A stretch of DNA of 64,000 nt from Sphingomonas oligophenolica. GTDB taxonomy: Bacteria > Pseudomonadota > Alphaproteobacteria > Sphingomonadales > Sphingomonadaceae. The stretch covers positions 248,001 through 312,000 of the forward strand of contig NZ_RCZK01000001.1 of assembly GCF_006438955.1 (NCBI RefSeq), given 5' to 3'. Positions 45,741 through 54,674 of the stretch are shown piece by piece. The position numbers were made by a program, and so were the translations under genes. How positions within the stretch are numbered: position 1 is the first letter of the stretch; every line of letters starts with the position of its first letter. Under the pieces are notes generated by a model that saw only the letters and a program-made list of their open reading frames with translations, was not told the origin of the DNA and did not search any database.

Positions 45741-46005
45741 AAGGACATCTGGCACCGGCAAGTGTACGATGTCCTTCGCAGCAGGAAACCGCGGGGCCCA
45801 TGAGGTGACCTATGGGTTTCGATTTATGCCGCGGTGTGAGGTGCAGGCAATGGCCGATCAGGCCCGCACTGAGGGCCGATGATATGGCCGTAACATGCGA
45901 TGTCCGACTCGGATATCGTCCCTTATCAGAGCGTACGAGGGCAACCGGGCGGTGGGCAACATCGTCGGCGCGAGGGCGATCGATACGCTGACCTTGGGCT
46001 TTCTC
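45741..46005. other. Non-coding remnant DNA with an inverted repeat
   Basis: No gene is recognisable in these 265 bp. At its left edge GAAGGACATC (45740-45749) and GATGTCCTTC (45768-45777) form a 10-bp perfect inverted repeat with an 18-nt loop, exactly where the TfoX similarity ends. It could be a hairpin terminator or the end of an inserted element. Confidence 0.5.
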
Positions 46006-46206
46006 CTAAAGCCTTACCGAGATGCCGAGCATGAACTGATCCCTCGAATCATCAAGATGCTCGAATTCGATTCTCGCGCCCACCCGGTCTAATAGACGGG
46101 TCTCCGCACCGGCGCGCAGAACGAAGCTGCGGCACTGCTTGTAGACGTAGCTCTCGTCCTGGTAGACCGGCGTAAGCAAGCCGTCGAACAACGACAACTG
46201 CGCGGA
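46006..46206 (-). pseudogene. C-terminal fragment of an outer-membrane beta-barrel protein
   Basis: About 66 residues remain: [19 protein letters not shown], then alternating polar/hydrophobic strands (FVLRAGAETRLLDRVGARIE) and the ending FMLGISVRL before TAG. The strand pattern and an aromatic/Leu-type terminal beta-signal indicate the last strands of a barrel. The rest is missing: upstream sequence belongs to the crtI remnant on the other strand. Confidence 0.5.
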
Positions 46207-46208
46207 GG

Positions 46209-47003
46209 ATGTTCCTGGTTCGGGAACCACGTCAGCGCGGCGTCCTTGAGCTCGGCTATACTTATTTTGGCAACCTTGGCTCGCTGCTCGCGATGGTGCC
46301 CAATCTGCGATCACGCGACCACGTACCTGCAGCGGATCGACAAGGCGCATCGGCGAATCAACCGCGATGCCGTGGTCAAATTCCGCCCGCAAAACATGTC
46401 GCTGATGGTCGTCTATTCTGCCATGAGAAGCGCGACGGCGACCCCGATGTGCGCCATCACAACATCATTCTCAGGCCACGCTATGAAGAATTGCTGACCG
46501 ACATCTTCGACCGCAAAATACTCGCCGAGGACTTCTCCCAATATCTGCATATCCCGACGCTGACCGACCCTAGCTTGGCACCGTCGGGCCATCATGCGGC
46601 CTACACGCTGATCCCCGTGCCCAACACGCTGGGCAACATCGACTGGGATACGGTGGGCGAAGGGTTTGCAGACATAGTGTTGAATTTCCTCGATGGCCGC
46701 GGCTACATTCCGGGCCTGCGCGAGCGGCTGGTCTATCGCAGCTTCGTCACGCCCGATTATTTCGCGCAGACGCTGGGCGCGTAGGCGGGCAACGGCTTCG
46801 GCGTGGAACCGCGGCTGACCCAGACCGCATTCTTCCGTCCGCACAACCGCAGCGAGGACCTCACCAACCTCTATCTCGTCGGGCAAGGCACGCAACCGGG
46901 TGGCGGAACGCCATCGGTCATGATGTCCGCGAAGATGACCGCACGCGAAATCGCGCGTGATTACGCGATCGATCCGCGGATCGTCGCGGGCATGCCTGCC
47001 TGA
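46209..47003 (+). pseudogene. Degenerate phytoene desaturase-type gene (crtI-like)
   Basis: Only about the C-terminal half of a carotenoid desaturase is readable. [18 protein letters not shown] lies in one frame. After a missing T near 46416 the frame changes to [36 protein letters not shown] and [19 protein letters not shown] at 46782 stands where relatives have a Tyr codon, and beyond it [20 protein letters not shown] and [20 protein letters not shown] continue in frame to 47003. The FAD-binding N-terminus is absent. The 3' end overlaps the convergent FAD oxidoreductase. Confidence 0.85.
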
Positions 47004-47935
47004 CGATCGGTCGCAATGATCCGGTCGGCCAGCATTCGTCCCGACAGCCACGCGCTTTCGATCCTCGGTGCAAGGAGCCAGTCGCCAACGGCGCCGATCC
47101 GGGTCGCGCCGTTCCACAGCGATCCGTGGTGCACGGACGTCGCGCGCGCGTAACGCCAGCGATGGGCGATCCGGATGGCGGGCACGGGCAGTTTCAGGTT
47201 TGCCTGCGCCGCGAGCGCGGACAGCAGCGCATCGATCACGCTGCTCTCCTCGTCCTCGAGATGATGGCGTGACCAGTCCGCAGTCGCCTGAATCACCCAC
47301 GGTTCGATGCCACTGCGACCGGGTTTGGCGCTGTTGCGCGCGGCCCAGCTGATGATTCCGGCGTCACGGATGATGTCCTCAGCGACGGCAATCCGTTCCG
47401 CGAACGCCACCATCGCGGTCCAACACGGAGCGGACGGGCAGCCTTGGGCGATCTTGGCCATCGCTGGCTCGTGCGTCGCCAGCAATGGTGCCGCCTGCTC
47501 GGCGGGGGTCGCGACGATGACCGCGTCGAACGGGACGTCAGCAACGGGATCGAAGAACCATGACTGGTCGATGCGACGGAGGGCGTCGACACGACTGTTC
47601 CACTGGACGGCCAGTGGCCGCGAAAGCGCCTTCACCACCGCGTTCATTCCCGGGATTCCGACCCAAGCGTCGTCGCCTGCCCCAGGCCAGGGCGCCACGA
47701 TCCCGGACGCCTGCCATTGCGTGACCGCAGTCACGAATCGCGGGTCGTGCGCCGTGAAATATTGTGCGCCATGATCGAACGCGACGTTGCCGGAAGGCGT
47801 CGCAACGCGCCGGGTCGCCATGCGCCCACCAGCGCTGCGGCCCTTGTCGAAGAGCATGACCGCATGCCCCCCCGCCGCCAGCATCTCAGCACAGGAAAGC
47901 CCCGCAATGCCCGCCCCGACGATTCCGATTCTCAT
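46961..47935 (-). CDS. FAD-dependent amine oxidase/renalase-like oxidoreductase
   Basis: A 324-residue flavoprotein, intact amid the decayed region. The N-terminal Rossmann motif [20 protein letters not shown] and the adjoining [15 protein letters not shown] bind [13 protein letters not shown] follows, as in renalase-like NAD(P)/FAD proteins, and the C-terminus has the FAD-closing [19 protein letters not shown]. Substrate unknown. No signal peptide. Its last 43 bp lie over the crtI-like remnant on the opposite strand. Confidence 0.85.
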   Translation of the reverse strand: MRIGIVGAGIAGLSCAEMLAAGGHAVMLFDKGRSAGGRMATRRVATPSGNVAFDHGAQYFTAHDPRFVTAVTQWQASGIVAPWPGAGDDAWVGIPGMNAVVKALSRPLAVQWNSRVDALRRIDQSWFFDPVADVPFDAVIVATPAEQAAPLLATHEPAMAKIAQGCPSAPCWTAMVAFAERIAVAEDIIRDAGIISWAARNSAKPGRSGIEPWVIQATADWSRHHLEDEESSVIDALLSALAAQANLKLPVPAIRIAHRWRYARATSVHHGSLWNGATRIGAVGDWLLAPRIESAWLSGRMLADRIIATDRQAGMPATIRGSIA

Positions 47936-48013
47936 CCGCGGTCCGATTCCGTTCAGGGAAAACCCGCACGTGCGACCGGGGGCGGCGCAGCCTCCGGTCG
48001 CTGGCGCCGCAGG

Positions 48014-48439
48014 TCAGCCCTTGGGCAGCAGCACCGCGTCGATGACGTGGATTACCCCGTTCGTGCACGCGATGTCCGCGGTGACGACCTTGGCGCCGTC
48101 GACGGTGACGCCGTCGGTGCCGTCCACATGGACGGTCGCGCCGCCCGCGGTGGCCGGATCGAGCACCTGGCCTGCAATATCGGCTGCCATCACCTTGCCC
48201 GGGAGGACGTGCAGCAGCAGGATAGCGGTTAGCTTATCCTTGTTCTCGGGCTTCACCAAATCGTCGACGGTGCCTGCGGGTAACGCAGTGAACGCATCGT
48301 CGGACGGCGCGAAGACAGTGAACGGTCCGTCGCCCTTCAGCGTATCGACCAGACCCGCCGCCGTGACGGCGGCGACCAGCGTCGTGAAAGAACCCGCGGC
48401 GACGGCGGTATCGACGATGTCATGTAAGGTATCGGTCAT
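48014..48439 (-). CDS. Fasciclin-domain protein without signal peptide
   Basis: A 141-residue single FAS1 domain. H1-type motif [20 protein letters not shown] and H2-type [14 protein letters not shown] bracket the fold. No signal peptide is seen, in contrast to the related secreted protein at 56966-57523. FAS1 domains mediate adhesion or matrix binding. It sits between the FAD oxidoreductase and IS3 remnants. Start at ATG 48437-48439. Confidence 0.88.
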   Translation of the reverse strand: MTDTLHDIVDTAVAAGSFTTLVAAVTAAGLVDTLKGDGPFTVFAPSDDAFTALPAGTVDDLVKPENKDKLTAILLLHVLPGKVMAADIAGQVLDPATAGGATVHVDGTDGVTVDGAKVVTADIACTNGVIHVIDAVLLPKG

Positions 48440-48630
48440 GTCTGTTCCTTGATTTCAGGGGGGTTCAGGGCGAAACGGATGTTCCTTGATCGCCTGAAAT
48501 GGGAGAATCCTACTGGTGTCGGTTACGCCCACACCTCAATCGTCGCATCGCTGCCCATGCTCCTCAATACGGGCTTTGAACCATCTTGCGCGGACCCTCC
48601 GCTGCGGATGATTGAACGAGCGCAGCAACT

Positions 48631-48906
48631 CGCAGTGGCAGCAAGTTCATCGCTACCGCGGTCCAGAAATGGCTCGGCCAGGTCGGCGTGAAGACGCTGT
48701 ACATCCGCCGGGCTCGCCATGGGAGAAAGGGTATAACGAGAGCTTCAACGGCTCTCTGCGCGACGAGCTGCTCAACGGCGAGTGTTCTATAGTCTCGCCG
48801 AGGCAAGGGTGCTGATCGAGGCATGTCGGCGCCATTACAACACTGTCCGCCCACACAGCAGCCTGGACTACCGCCCGCCTGCACCCGAAGCAGCGACACC
48901 GGGATT
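48631..48906 (+). mobile_element. IS3-family remnant (C-terminal end of orfB)
   Basis: The integrase C-terminus is readable in pieces across three frames: SKFIATAVQKWLGQVGVKTL, then after a 1-nt loss near 48706 PGSPWEKGYNESFNGSLRDE, then after another near 48782 FYSLAEARVLIEACRRHYNT and RPHSSLDYRPP. The first part of the transposase, orfA and the left end are absent. It is cut at 48906 by the terminal repeat of a second IS element. Confidence 0.8.
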
Positions 48907-49605
48907 TGACGTTTCCCCTGTTTTTTCATCCAGTTTGAGCGAGAGTTTTCTGGCCCTGTAGAGCCTGCGGGCGAGGAGCTGGACATGAAGAAGACACGGC
49001 ATAGCGACGAGCAGATCGCGTTCGCGCTGAAGCAAGCGGAGACGGGTACGGCGGTGGCGGAGGTGATCCGCCGGATGGGGATCTCTGAGCAGACGTTCTA
49101 CCGCTGGAAGAAGGTTTATGGCGGGCTCGGCGTCGGCGAGTTGCGGCGCCTGAAGCTGCTCGCGCTGGCGATCGATGTCGATCAGGGCATCAAGGGGGAA
49201 CAGGTGGTCGCCGCGATGGGAAGGATCACCCTGTCGCGCGGAGCGCCCAGAACCATCCGGGTGGACAATGGGCCGGAGTTTATCTCGAAGGCGCTCGCCC
49301 GCTGGTCATACGAGAACGGTGTCACGCTCGACTTCTCCCGGCCGGGCAAGCCGACGGACAATGCGTTCGTGGAATCAGTCAACGGTCGGCTGCGCGACGA
49401 ATGCCTGAACACGCACTGGTTCCTGTCGCTCGAGGACGCCCGGACCAAGATCGAGGCCTGGCGGCGGGACTACAACGAGAGCCGTCCTCACACATCGCTT
49501 GGCTGGCTGACGCCAATCGAATATGCTGCTGCCGCGGCTGCAAAGGCAACCGACTGAACGCCGGAAACTCGCCTTCGAACTGGAGGAGAAACCGGGGGAC
49601 CCTCA
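48907..49605 (+). mobile_element. Internally deleted IS3-family element (IS407/IS51-like)
   Basis: Imperfect terminal inverted repeats begin TGACGTTTCCCCTG at 48907 and, in reverse complement, TGAGGGTCCCCCGG ending at 49605; both continue with a CCAGTT-type block. At 699 bp the element is about half the usual length. It interrupts the preceding IS3 remnant. No clear target-site duplication is visible. Confidence 0.75.
48985..49557 (+). pseudogene. OrfA-OrfB fusion left by internal deletion of IS3-type transposase
   Basis: An uninterrupted 190-codon frame, but chimeric: residues 1-58 are the start of OrfA (SDEQIAFALKQAETGTAVAE, HTH SEQTFYRWKK), while from about residue 60 the sequence is the C-terminal part of the OrfB integrase (AIDVDQGIKGEQVVAAMGRI, VDNGPEF, DNAFVESVNGRLRDECLN). 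The first catalytic Asp of the DDE triad and the frameshift region are deleted (junction near 49160). It cannot be an active transposase but might make a DNA-binding product. Confidence 0.82.
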
Positions 49606-49723
49606 TAGACAAGCCCGGCCAGAATTTTGTCCACCGAGGCAACGCCGTAAATTTGGCGGATTAGCCGTCCGAGCCTGCTGGCCTAGTCAACAACGGCTCG
49701 ACGAACGCTGCATTTCAGAAAAT

Positions 49724-49748
49724 CCGCTCTAACTGCAAGAATGAGCGG
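49724..49748 (-). terminator. Hairpin downstream of tRNA-Gln
   Basis: CCGCTC and GAGCGG (6-bp stem, 13-nt loop) are followed on the minus strand by ATTTTCTG. It lies 25 bp past the tRNA 3' end, in position to terminate the tRNA transcript. The rest of the gap between 49606 and 49773 shows nothing recognisable. Confidence 0.5.
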
Positions 49749-49773
49749 ACCATCATGGAATATGACAAAAAGC

Positions 49774-49847
49774 TGGATGCCCCGTGAGGATTCGAACCTC
49801 AATTAACGGAGTCAGAGTCCGTAGTCTTACCTTTAGACGACGGGGCA
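49774..49847 (-). tRNA. tRNA-Gln (anticodon CTG)
   Basis: A complete 74-nt cloverleaf on the minus strand. The acceptor stem TGCCCCG pairs with CGGGGCA, the anticodon arm ACGGA-CTCTGAC-TCCGT presents CTG, and the T arm is TGAGG-TTCGAAT-CCTCA. The CCA end is encoded (49774-49776). Its 3' end faces the decayed IS-rich region at 45.6-49.7 kb. Confidence 0.93.
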
Positions 49848-49999
49848 ACAGCGGGGCGCGTCTAGGCGGGGGCGGGGGGAGTGTCAACGGGGCGCGCGCG
49901 CGGCTTGTCGCTGTGGCGGCGCTGCGCTACGATGGCGCCAAGCACCGAGAGGGCCGGCAGGGTCCGCGACGGCAGAACAGAACAGAAAGTGACACGGCG

Positions 50000-51040
50000 A
50001 TGGGGGATCATTCCGCCCGACAGCCGTACCGGCAGGCTCCGCCTGCTCGTCCGGCGCCGATCCGGCCCCAGCGGGGGCGCTGGTCCGACGCGCAGGCGTT
50101 TGCCGCGCTCGACCTTGGCACCAACAATTGTCGGCTCCTGATCGCGCGACCGCAGGGCAGCGGGTTCGTGGTGATCGACGCGTTCTCGCGGATCGTCCGC
50201 CTCGGGGAAGGGCTGGCGACCACCGGCGCGCTGTCGGACGCCGCGATCGAGCGCACGATCGCGGCGCTCCGCGTGTGTTCGGACAAGCTGAAGCGACGCA
50301 ACGTCACGCTGGCGCGATCGGTCGCGACCGAGGCGTGCCGCCGCGCGACCAACGGCGCGGCGTTCATCGCGCGCGCGCTGGCCGAGACTGGCATCCACCT
50401 CGATATCATCACCGCGGAGGAGGAAGCGCGGCTCGCGGTGCTCGGCTGCCATGCATTGATCGAACCGGGCGACGACCCCGCGCTGGTGTTCGATATCGGC
50501 GGCGGGTCTACCGAGCTGGTCCTGATCGACACATCGGGGCCGCTGCCCCGCGTGCTCGACTGGCATTCGACCCCCTGGGGCGTGGTGTCCCTCACCGAAT
50601 TCGCTGGCCTCGGCACGACGCGCGATTCGCTCGCCGATACCTACGCCAAGATGCGCAGGACCGTCGCTGACAGCATGGCGGCGTTTGCGGCACGGCTGCC
50701 GCGGTCGGTGCGGTGCCCGCGGCTGCTCGGGACGAGCGGCACGGTGACCACGCTCGGCAGCGTCCATCTGAGGCTCAGCAGCTACGATCGATCGCTCGTC
50801 GACGGGCTGATCGTCCCGACTCGCGCGATGCGGCAGATCAGCAAGGATCTGTCGAAGATGACGCTTGCCGAACGCGCGACGCTACCGTGCATCGGCAACG
50901 AGCGCGCCGACCTGGTCGTTGCGGGCTGCGCGATCCTGGAGACGATCATGGATTTGTGGCCCGCCGAACGGCTGGGCATCGCGGACCGCGGGATTCGCGA
51001 AGGCATCCTAAAACGGCTGATGGGGAGCCCGCGGCCATGA
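50000..51040 (+). CDS. Exopolyphosphatase/pppGpp phosphatase family protein
   Basis: A 346-residue Ppx/GppA-family phosphatase of the actin-like ATPase fold. Phosphate-1 motif [16 protein letters not shown] (about residues 35-50), the central Glu in [10 protein letters not shown], and phosphate-2 [13 protein letters not shown] are all present. It hydrolyses polyphosphate and/or pppGpp; the two activities cannot be separated by eye. The length is that of the short form without a C-terminal HD-like domain. Its stop overlaps the rlmE start (ATGA). Confidence 0.92.
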   Translation: MGDHSARQPYRQAPPARPAPIRPQRGRWSDAQAFAALDLGTNNCRLLIARPQGSGFVVIDAFSRIVRLGEGLATTGALSDAAIERTIAALRVCSDKLKRRNVTLARSVATEACRRATNGAAFIARALAETGIHLDIITAEEEARLAVLGCHALIEPGDDPALVFDIGGGSTELVLIDTSGPLPRVLDWHSTPWGVVSLTEFAGLGTTRDSLADTYAKMRRTVADSMAAFAARLPRSVRCPRLLGTSGTVTTLGSVHLRLSSYDRSLVDGLIVPTRAMRQISKDLSKMTLAERATLPCIGNERADLVVAGCAILETIMDLWPAERLGIADRGIREGILKRLMGSPRP

Positions 51041-51720
51041 GCAGGGGTGGTTCCGGCGGCAAGACCCGCGTCCTCACCGCGCGCAAGCGCACCGCGCAAT
51101 CGACGCGCTGGCTCGAACGCCAGCTCAACGACCCGTACGTCAAGCGCGCGCGAGCGGAAGGCTATCGCAGCCGCGCCGCGTATAAACTGATCGAACTCGA
51201 CGAGCGGTTCGGCTTCCTGAAGGGATCGCGCCGGGTGATCGATCTGGGGCTCGCGCCGGGGGGTTGGAGCCAGGTCGTGCGGCGGCAGGTGCCCAAGGCG
51301 GCGATCGTCGGAATCGACCTGTTGCCGGTCGACCCGATTGAGGGGGTGTCGATCCTGGAAATGGATTTCATGGTCGATGCCGCGCCCGACCGGCTGATCG
51401 AGACGCTGGGCGGCGCGCCCGATCTCGTGCTGTCCGATATGGCGGCAAACACTGTCGGGCATCCGCAGACCGACGCGCTGCGGACGATGGCGCTGGTTGA
51501 GGCCGCGCTGGCGTTTGCGATCGACGTGCTCGAACCCGGCGGGCATTTCGTCGCCAAGGTGTTTGCGGGCGGCGCCGATGCCGAGCTGGTCGCGGAAATG
51601 AAGCGCAACTTCACGACCGTGAAGCACGCCAAGCCGCCCGCGAGCCGCAAGGGATCGGTCGAATGGTTTGTCGTCGCGCAGGGGTTCAAGGGCCGCTTGG
51701 CACCGCGGACAGGCGACTGA
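51037..51720 (+). CDS. rlmE: 23S rRNA 2'-O-ribose U2552 methyltransferase
   Basis: A 227-residue FtsJ/RrmJ methyltransferase modifying U2552 in the ribosomal A-loop. It has a basic N-terminal extension, the RNA-binding [14 protein letters not shown] with the catalytic Lys, motif [16 protein letters not shown], and the catalytic Asp/Lys/Glu in [22 protein letters not shown] and SVEWFVVA. It is coupled to ppx/gppA by a 4-nt overlap, a common alphaproteobacterial pairing. Confidence 0.95.
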   Translation: MSRGGSGGKTRVLTARKRTAQSTRWLERQLNDPYVKRARAEGYRSRAAYKLIELDERFGFLKGSRRVIDLGLAPGGWSQVVRRQVPKAAIVGIDLLPVDPIEGVSILEMDFMVDAAPDRLIETLGGAPDLVLSDMAANTVGHPQTDALRTMALVEAALAFAIDVLEPGGHFVAKVFAGGADAELVAEMKRNFTTVKHAKPPASRKGSVEWFVVAQGFKGRLAPRTGD

Positions 51721-51769
51721 CGCCGCCGCACGCGCCAGGAAAGTTGCTCCGCGCAACCGCGGGTGACAC

Positions 51770-51796
51770 CAAAACGCCGCGGGAATGACGCGGCGT
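51770..51796 (-). terminator. Terminator of rpoZ
   Basis: ACGCCGCG (51774-51781) and CGCGGCGT (51789-51796) form a perfect 8-bp stem with a 7-nt loop. On the minus strand it is followed by TTTTGG. It lies between the convergent rlmE and rpoZ and could serve both. Confidence 0.7.
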
Positions 51797-51857
51797 CGGT
51801 CGAGCGGCGGATCGGTACCGGGAGGACAGGGATCAGCCAAGCCGACCCCTGGTCCGA

Positions 51858-52202
51858 TCAGCCCTCGTAATCCGCGCCCAGATTCTGGTTGCGCGGCGGC
51901 GCGGCGGCGGTGAGACGGAGCGCCTCTGCCGACGCGGCCAGTGAGCCGATGTCGTCCGCCTCGTCGTCGTCATCGATCTGGACCTTCTGCAGCCCCGAAA
52001 TAACCGACTCCTCGAGATGCTTGGGCTTGACGGTCTGCTCGGCGATCTCGCGCAGCGCGACGACCGGATTCTTGTCGCGATCGCGATCGATGGTCAAATC
52101 CGCGCCACCAGAAATCTGCCGCGCGCGCTGCGCCGCGAACAGGACGAGGTCGAACCGGTTGGGGATCTTGTCGACGCAATCTTCGACAGTGACGCGCGCC
52201 AT
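51858..52202 (-). CDS. rpoZ: RNA polymerase omega subunit
   Basis: A 114-residue omega subunit that chaperones beta' and stabilises RNA polymerase. [20 protein letters not shown] and [11 protein letters not shown] are the family signature. The C-terminal tail is longer than in E. coli and has an acidic run (DDDDEADD). ATG 52200-52202. No spoT gene follows, unlike in enterobacteria. Confidence 0.95.
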   Translation of the reverse strand: MARVTVEDCVDKIPNRFDLVLFAAQRARQISGGADLTIDRDRDKNPVVALREIAEQTVKPKHLEESVISGLQKVQIDDDDEADDIGSLAASAEALRLTAAAPPRNQNLGADYEG

Positions 52203-52318
52203 GGACGCTTTCCTTCGCAAAATAACGATGAAATGAAGCGTCGATGCCTAGGCACTCGCGGTTGCCGAGTCAAGGAAAACACCTTGTCGCGGTCTCGCAC
52301 CGCGTCCATCACCCCGGC

Positions 52319-53491
52319 ATGAATGAGCCGCCCACACAGCCGAGTTTCACCGTCGACGGCACCCGCCTGACGCTCCTCGATACCGGGCCACGCCGCCTCG
52401 CCGCCTTGCTCGCGTTGATCGACGAAGCGTGCGACACGTTGCGGATCCTCTATTACATCTTCGCCGACGACGACACGGGCCGACGCGTCACCGACGCGCT
52501 GCTCGCGGCGGCGGCGCGCGGCGTGACGGTATCGCTGATCGTCGACGGCTTCGGCAGCGACGACACCGACGACGCCTTCTTCACACCGCTGCGAGAGGCG
52601 GGAATTGAAACCTGTCGTTTCTCCCCGCGATTTGGACGGCGTTATCTGCTCCGCAACCACCAGAAGCTCGCGCTTGCCGATGCTGGGCTCGAAGGTGCGC
52701 GGATCATCATCGGCGGGTTCAACGTCGAGGACGATTATTTCGGCACCCCCGATGACCAGGCTTGGCGCGACTTGGGATTGCTGGTGGAGGGGCCAGCAGC
52801 GGCCCGGATGGCGGATTATTTCGACGCGTTGCAGGATTGGGTGAAGCGCGATGCCGGCAAGCTGCGCCATCTCAACCGCGCGCTGTCCGACTTCAGCGAG
52901 GACAGCGGCGCGCTGCGCTGGCTGATCGGCGGGCCGACCAAACGGCTGTCGCCCTGGGCGCGCACCGTCCGCAACGACATGCGCAGCGCGACCCGAATCG
53001 ACCTGATCGCCGCCTATTTCGCGCCGTCGCGAACGATGCTGAAGCGGCTCGACAAGGCGGGCAAGCGCGCCGCCGAGGTGCGTGTCGTCACCGCCGCCAA
53101 ATCCGACAGCAACGTCACGATCGCGGCGGCGCGGTTCACCTATGCGGGGCTGTTGCGCAAGAACGTCAAGATCTTCGAATACCTGCCGACCAAGCTCCAC
53201 ACCAAATTATATGTCGTCGACGACGCGGTTTATATCGGGTCGGCGAATTTCGATATGCGCAGCCTGTTCATCAACTTGGAAATGATGCTGCGGATCAAGG
53301 ATGCGGCGTTCGCGCGGCATGTGCGCGGCTATGTCGACGGCGAGATCGCCAAATCGCGGCCGATTACCCAGCAATGGTACAAGGACCACACCGGGCCGAT
53401 CCAGCGGGTGAAACAATTCTTCGCCTATCTGACGATCGCGGTGGTCGATCCCGGCGTCTCGCGAGGGCTGAATTTCGGGGTCAGCGAGTAA
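52319..53491 (+). CDS. Phospholipase D-like protein (cardiolipin synthase family)
   Basis: A 390-residue protein with two PLD half-sites. HKD1 is NHQKLALAD (about residues 118-126) and HKD2 LHTKLYVVDDAVYIGSANFD (about 297-316). The spacing fits cardiolipin synthase (ClsB/ClsC-like), but the N-terminal membrane helices of ClsA are absent. It would transfer phosphatidyl groups between lipids. ATG 52319 is chosen; the frame is open 75 nt further upstream over the rpoZ leader. Confidence 0.87.
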   Translation: MNEPPTQPSFTVDGTRLTLLDTGPRRLAALLALIDEACDTLRILYYIFADDDTGRRVTDALLAAAARGVTVSLIVDGFGSDDTDDAFFTPLREAGIETCRFSPRFGRRYLLRNHQKLALADAGLEGARIIIGGFNVEDDYFGTPDDQAWRDLGLLVEGPAAARMADYFDALQDWVKRDAGKLRHLNRALSDFSEDSGALRWLIGGPTKRLSPWARTVRNDMRSATRIDLIAAYFAPSRTMLKRLDKAGKRAAEVRVVTAAKSDSNVTIAAARFTYAGLLRKNVKIFEYLPTKLHTKLYVVDDAVYIGSANFDMRSLFINLEMMLRIKDAAFARHVRGYVDGEIAKSRPITQQWYKDHTGPIQRVKQFFAYLTIAVVDPGVSRGLNFGVSE

Positions 53492-53509
53492 GGGGCGCGC
53501 CGCGAACCG

Positions 53510-54124
53510 TCAGTCTTTCCACGCCCAATACAGCTGCGCTGGGGGCACGTTCCACCATTCCATGTCGTGGTCGATCTCGGTGAAGTTGGGGGTGAGGAAA
53601 TCCTTCACCTTGGGACTGAACTGATAGACCAGGAATGCGCCGCCGATGCGAAGGACGCGATGCGTGGCGTAGCCGATTTCCTGGCCCACCCCAGGGGGGA
53701 GGGTCGAGAAGGGCAGCCCCGACAGCACATAGTCCACCGCGCCATGGCCCAGGTCTGCGACGATCTGCTCTACATCCGCCGCCGATCCGTGCACCGCGAC
53801 GAAGCGCGAATCGCTGATCGTGTGATCGAGATAGCGGATGAAATCGGGGTTGGTGTCGATCGCGATCAGCGTCGCATCGGGCGCCATCCGTTCGAGGATC
53901 GGACGGCAGAAGGTGCCGACTCCAGGGCCGTATTCGACGAACACCTTGCACGCGCTCCAGTCGACCGGGGCGAGCATCTTGCGGATCAGCTTGTCCGACG
54001 ACGGGATGATCGATCCGACCATCACCGGGTGCTTGAGGAAACCCTGAAAGAACATCCCCCAGGGCGAGGGCACTCCCGCGGGACGTATGCGTGAACGTCG
54101 CGCGGCGGTGGTCGAACTTGGCAT
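53510..54124 (-). CDS. Phospholipid N-methyltransferase-like protein
   Basis: A 204-residue SAM-dependent methyltransferase resembling the COG3963 phospholipid methyltransferase group. FLKHPVMVGSIIPSSDKLIR precedes motif I VEYGPGVGTFCRPIL (about residues 63-77), and then AIDTNPDFIRYL. It may methylate phosphatidylethanolamine; close relatives include rRNA-adenine-methylase-like proteins. It meets the phospholipase D-like gene tail to tail, 18 bp apart, a hint of lipid metabolism. Confidence 0.78.
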   Translation of the reverse strand: MPSSTTAARRSRIRPAGVPSPWGMFFQGFLKHPVMVGSIIPSSDKLIRKMLAPVDWSACKVFVEYGPGVGTFCRPILERMAPDATLIAIDTNPDFIRYLDHTISDSRFVAVHGSAADVEQIVADLGHGAVDYVLSGLPFSTLPPGVGQEIGYATHRVLRIGGAFLVYQFSPKVKDFLTPNFTEIDHDMEWWNVPPAQLYWAWKD

Positions 54125-54335
54125 CGGCTTCCTTGTCGATCGTGATCCCGCACGACGGCGAGGATATTTCCCCGTCGCACGAATGCCAAACGCGTTTCAA
54201 GGGCTGGGGTTGCGTCGACCTGATCGGGCGGCACCATCGGCTCGTGCCCCGCAGCCTTGGGCGTTGTCGTGAGCGATGACCGATCGGGCCATGCTGCGAC
54301 TTGCCAGCGCCGCCGCAATCCCTAATCCCATAACC

Positions 54336-54674
54336 ATGGACGCCACCCGCCACGGCCAGATCGCGGTCATCTTCGCCTCGCACCGCACTCGCGTGGATGC
54401 AGCAGGCTATGCGGAGGCGAGCGCGGCGATGGACGCGCTCGCGGCGCGGCAACCCGGCTATCGCGGCGTCGACAGCGCGCGCGGCGCGGACGGGTTCGGG
54501 ATCACCGTCAGCTATTGGGCGGACGATGCCGCCGCGATCGCGTGGCGCGATCATCCCGGGCATGCCAGCATCCGCGATGTGGGCCGGGCGCGCTGGTACG
54601 ACAGCTATTCGGTCGCGGTCGCGCGGGTCGAGCGCGGCTATCGCTGGACGTTGGACGAAAGCGCCGCGGCGTGA
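54336..54674 (+). CDS. Antibiotic biosynthesis monooxygenase (ABM)-domain protein
   Basis: A 112-residue ferredoxin-like ABM protein. IAVIFASHRT, AARQPGYRGVDSARG and SYWADDAAAIAWRDHPGHA are the typical strand-helix segments. Such proteins are quinol monooxygenases or haem-degradation relatives; the exact activity is unclear. ATG 54336 starts the domain; an ATG 60 nt upstream would add a non-conserved extension. It overlaps the MFS gene by GTGA. Confidence 0.82.
   Translation: MDATRHGQIAVIFASHRTRVDAAGYAEASAAMDALAARQPGYRGVDSARGADGFGITVSYWADDAAAIAWRDHPGHASIRDVGRARWYDSYSVAVARVERGYRWTLDESAAA

Noticed and set aside
45895..46092. A 65-codon plus-strand frame beginning near 45895
   Set aside because: It overlaps the antisense barrel fragment and has no recognisable protein features; likely a shadow in decayed DNA.
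49606..49773. Possible integrase or attachment repeat next to tRNA-Gln
   Set aside because: No copy of the tRNA 3' end and no recombinase motif could be seen; only a terminator-like hairpin is supported.
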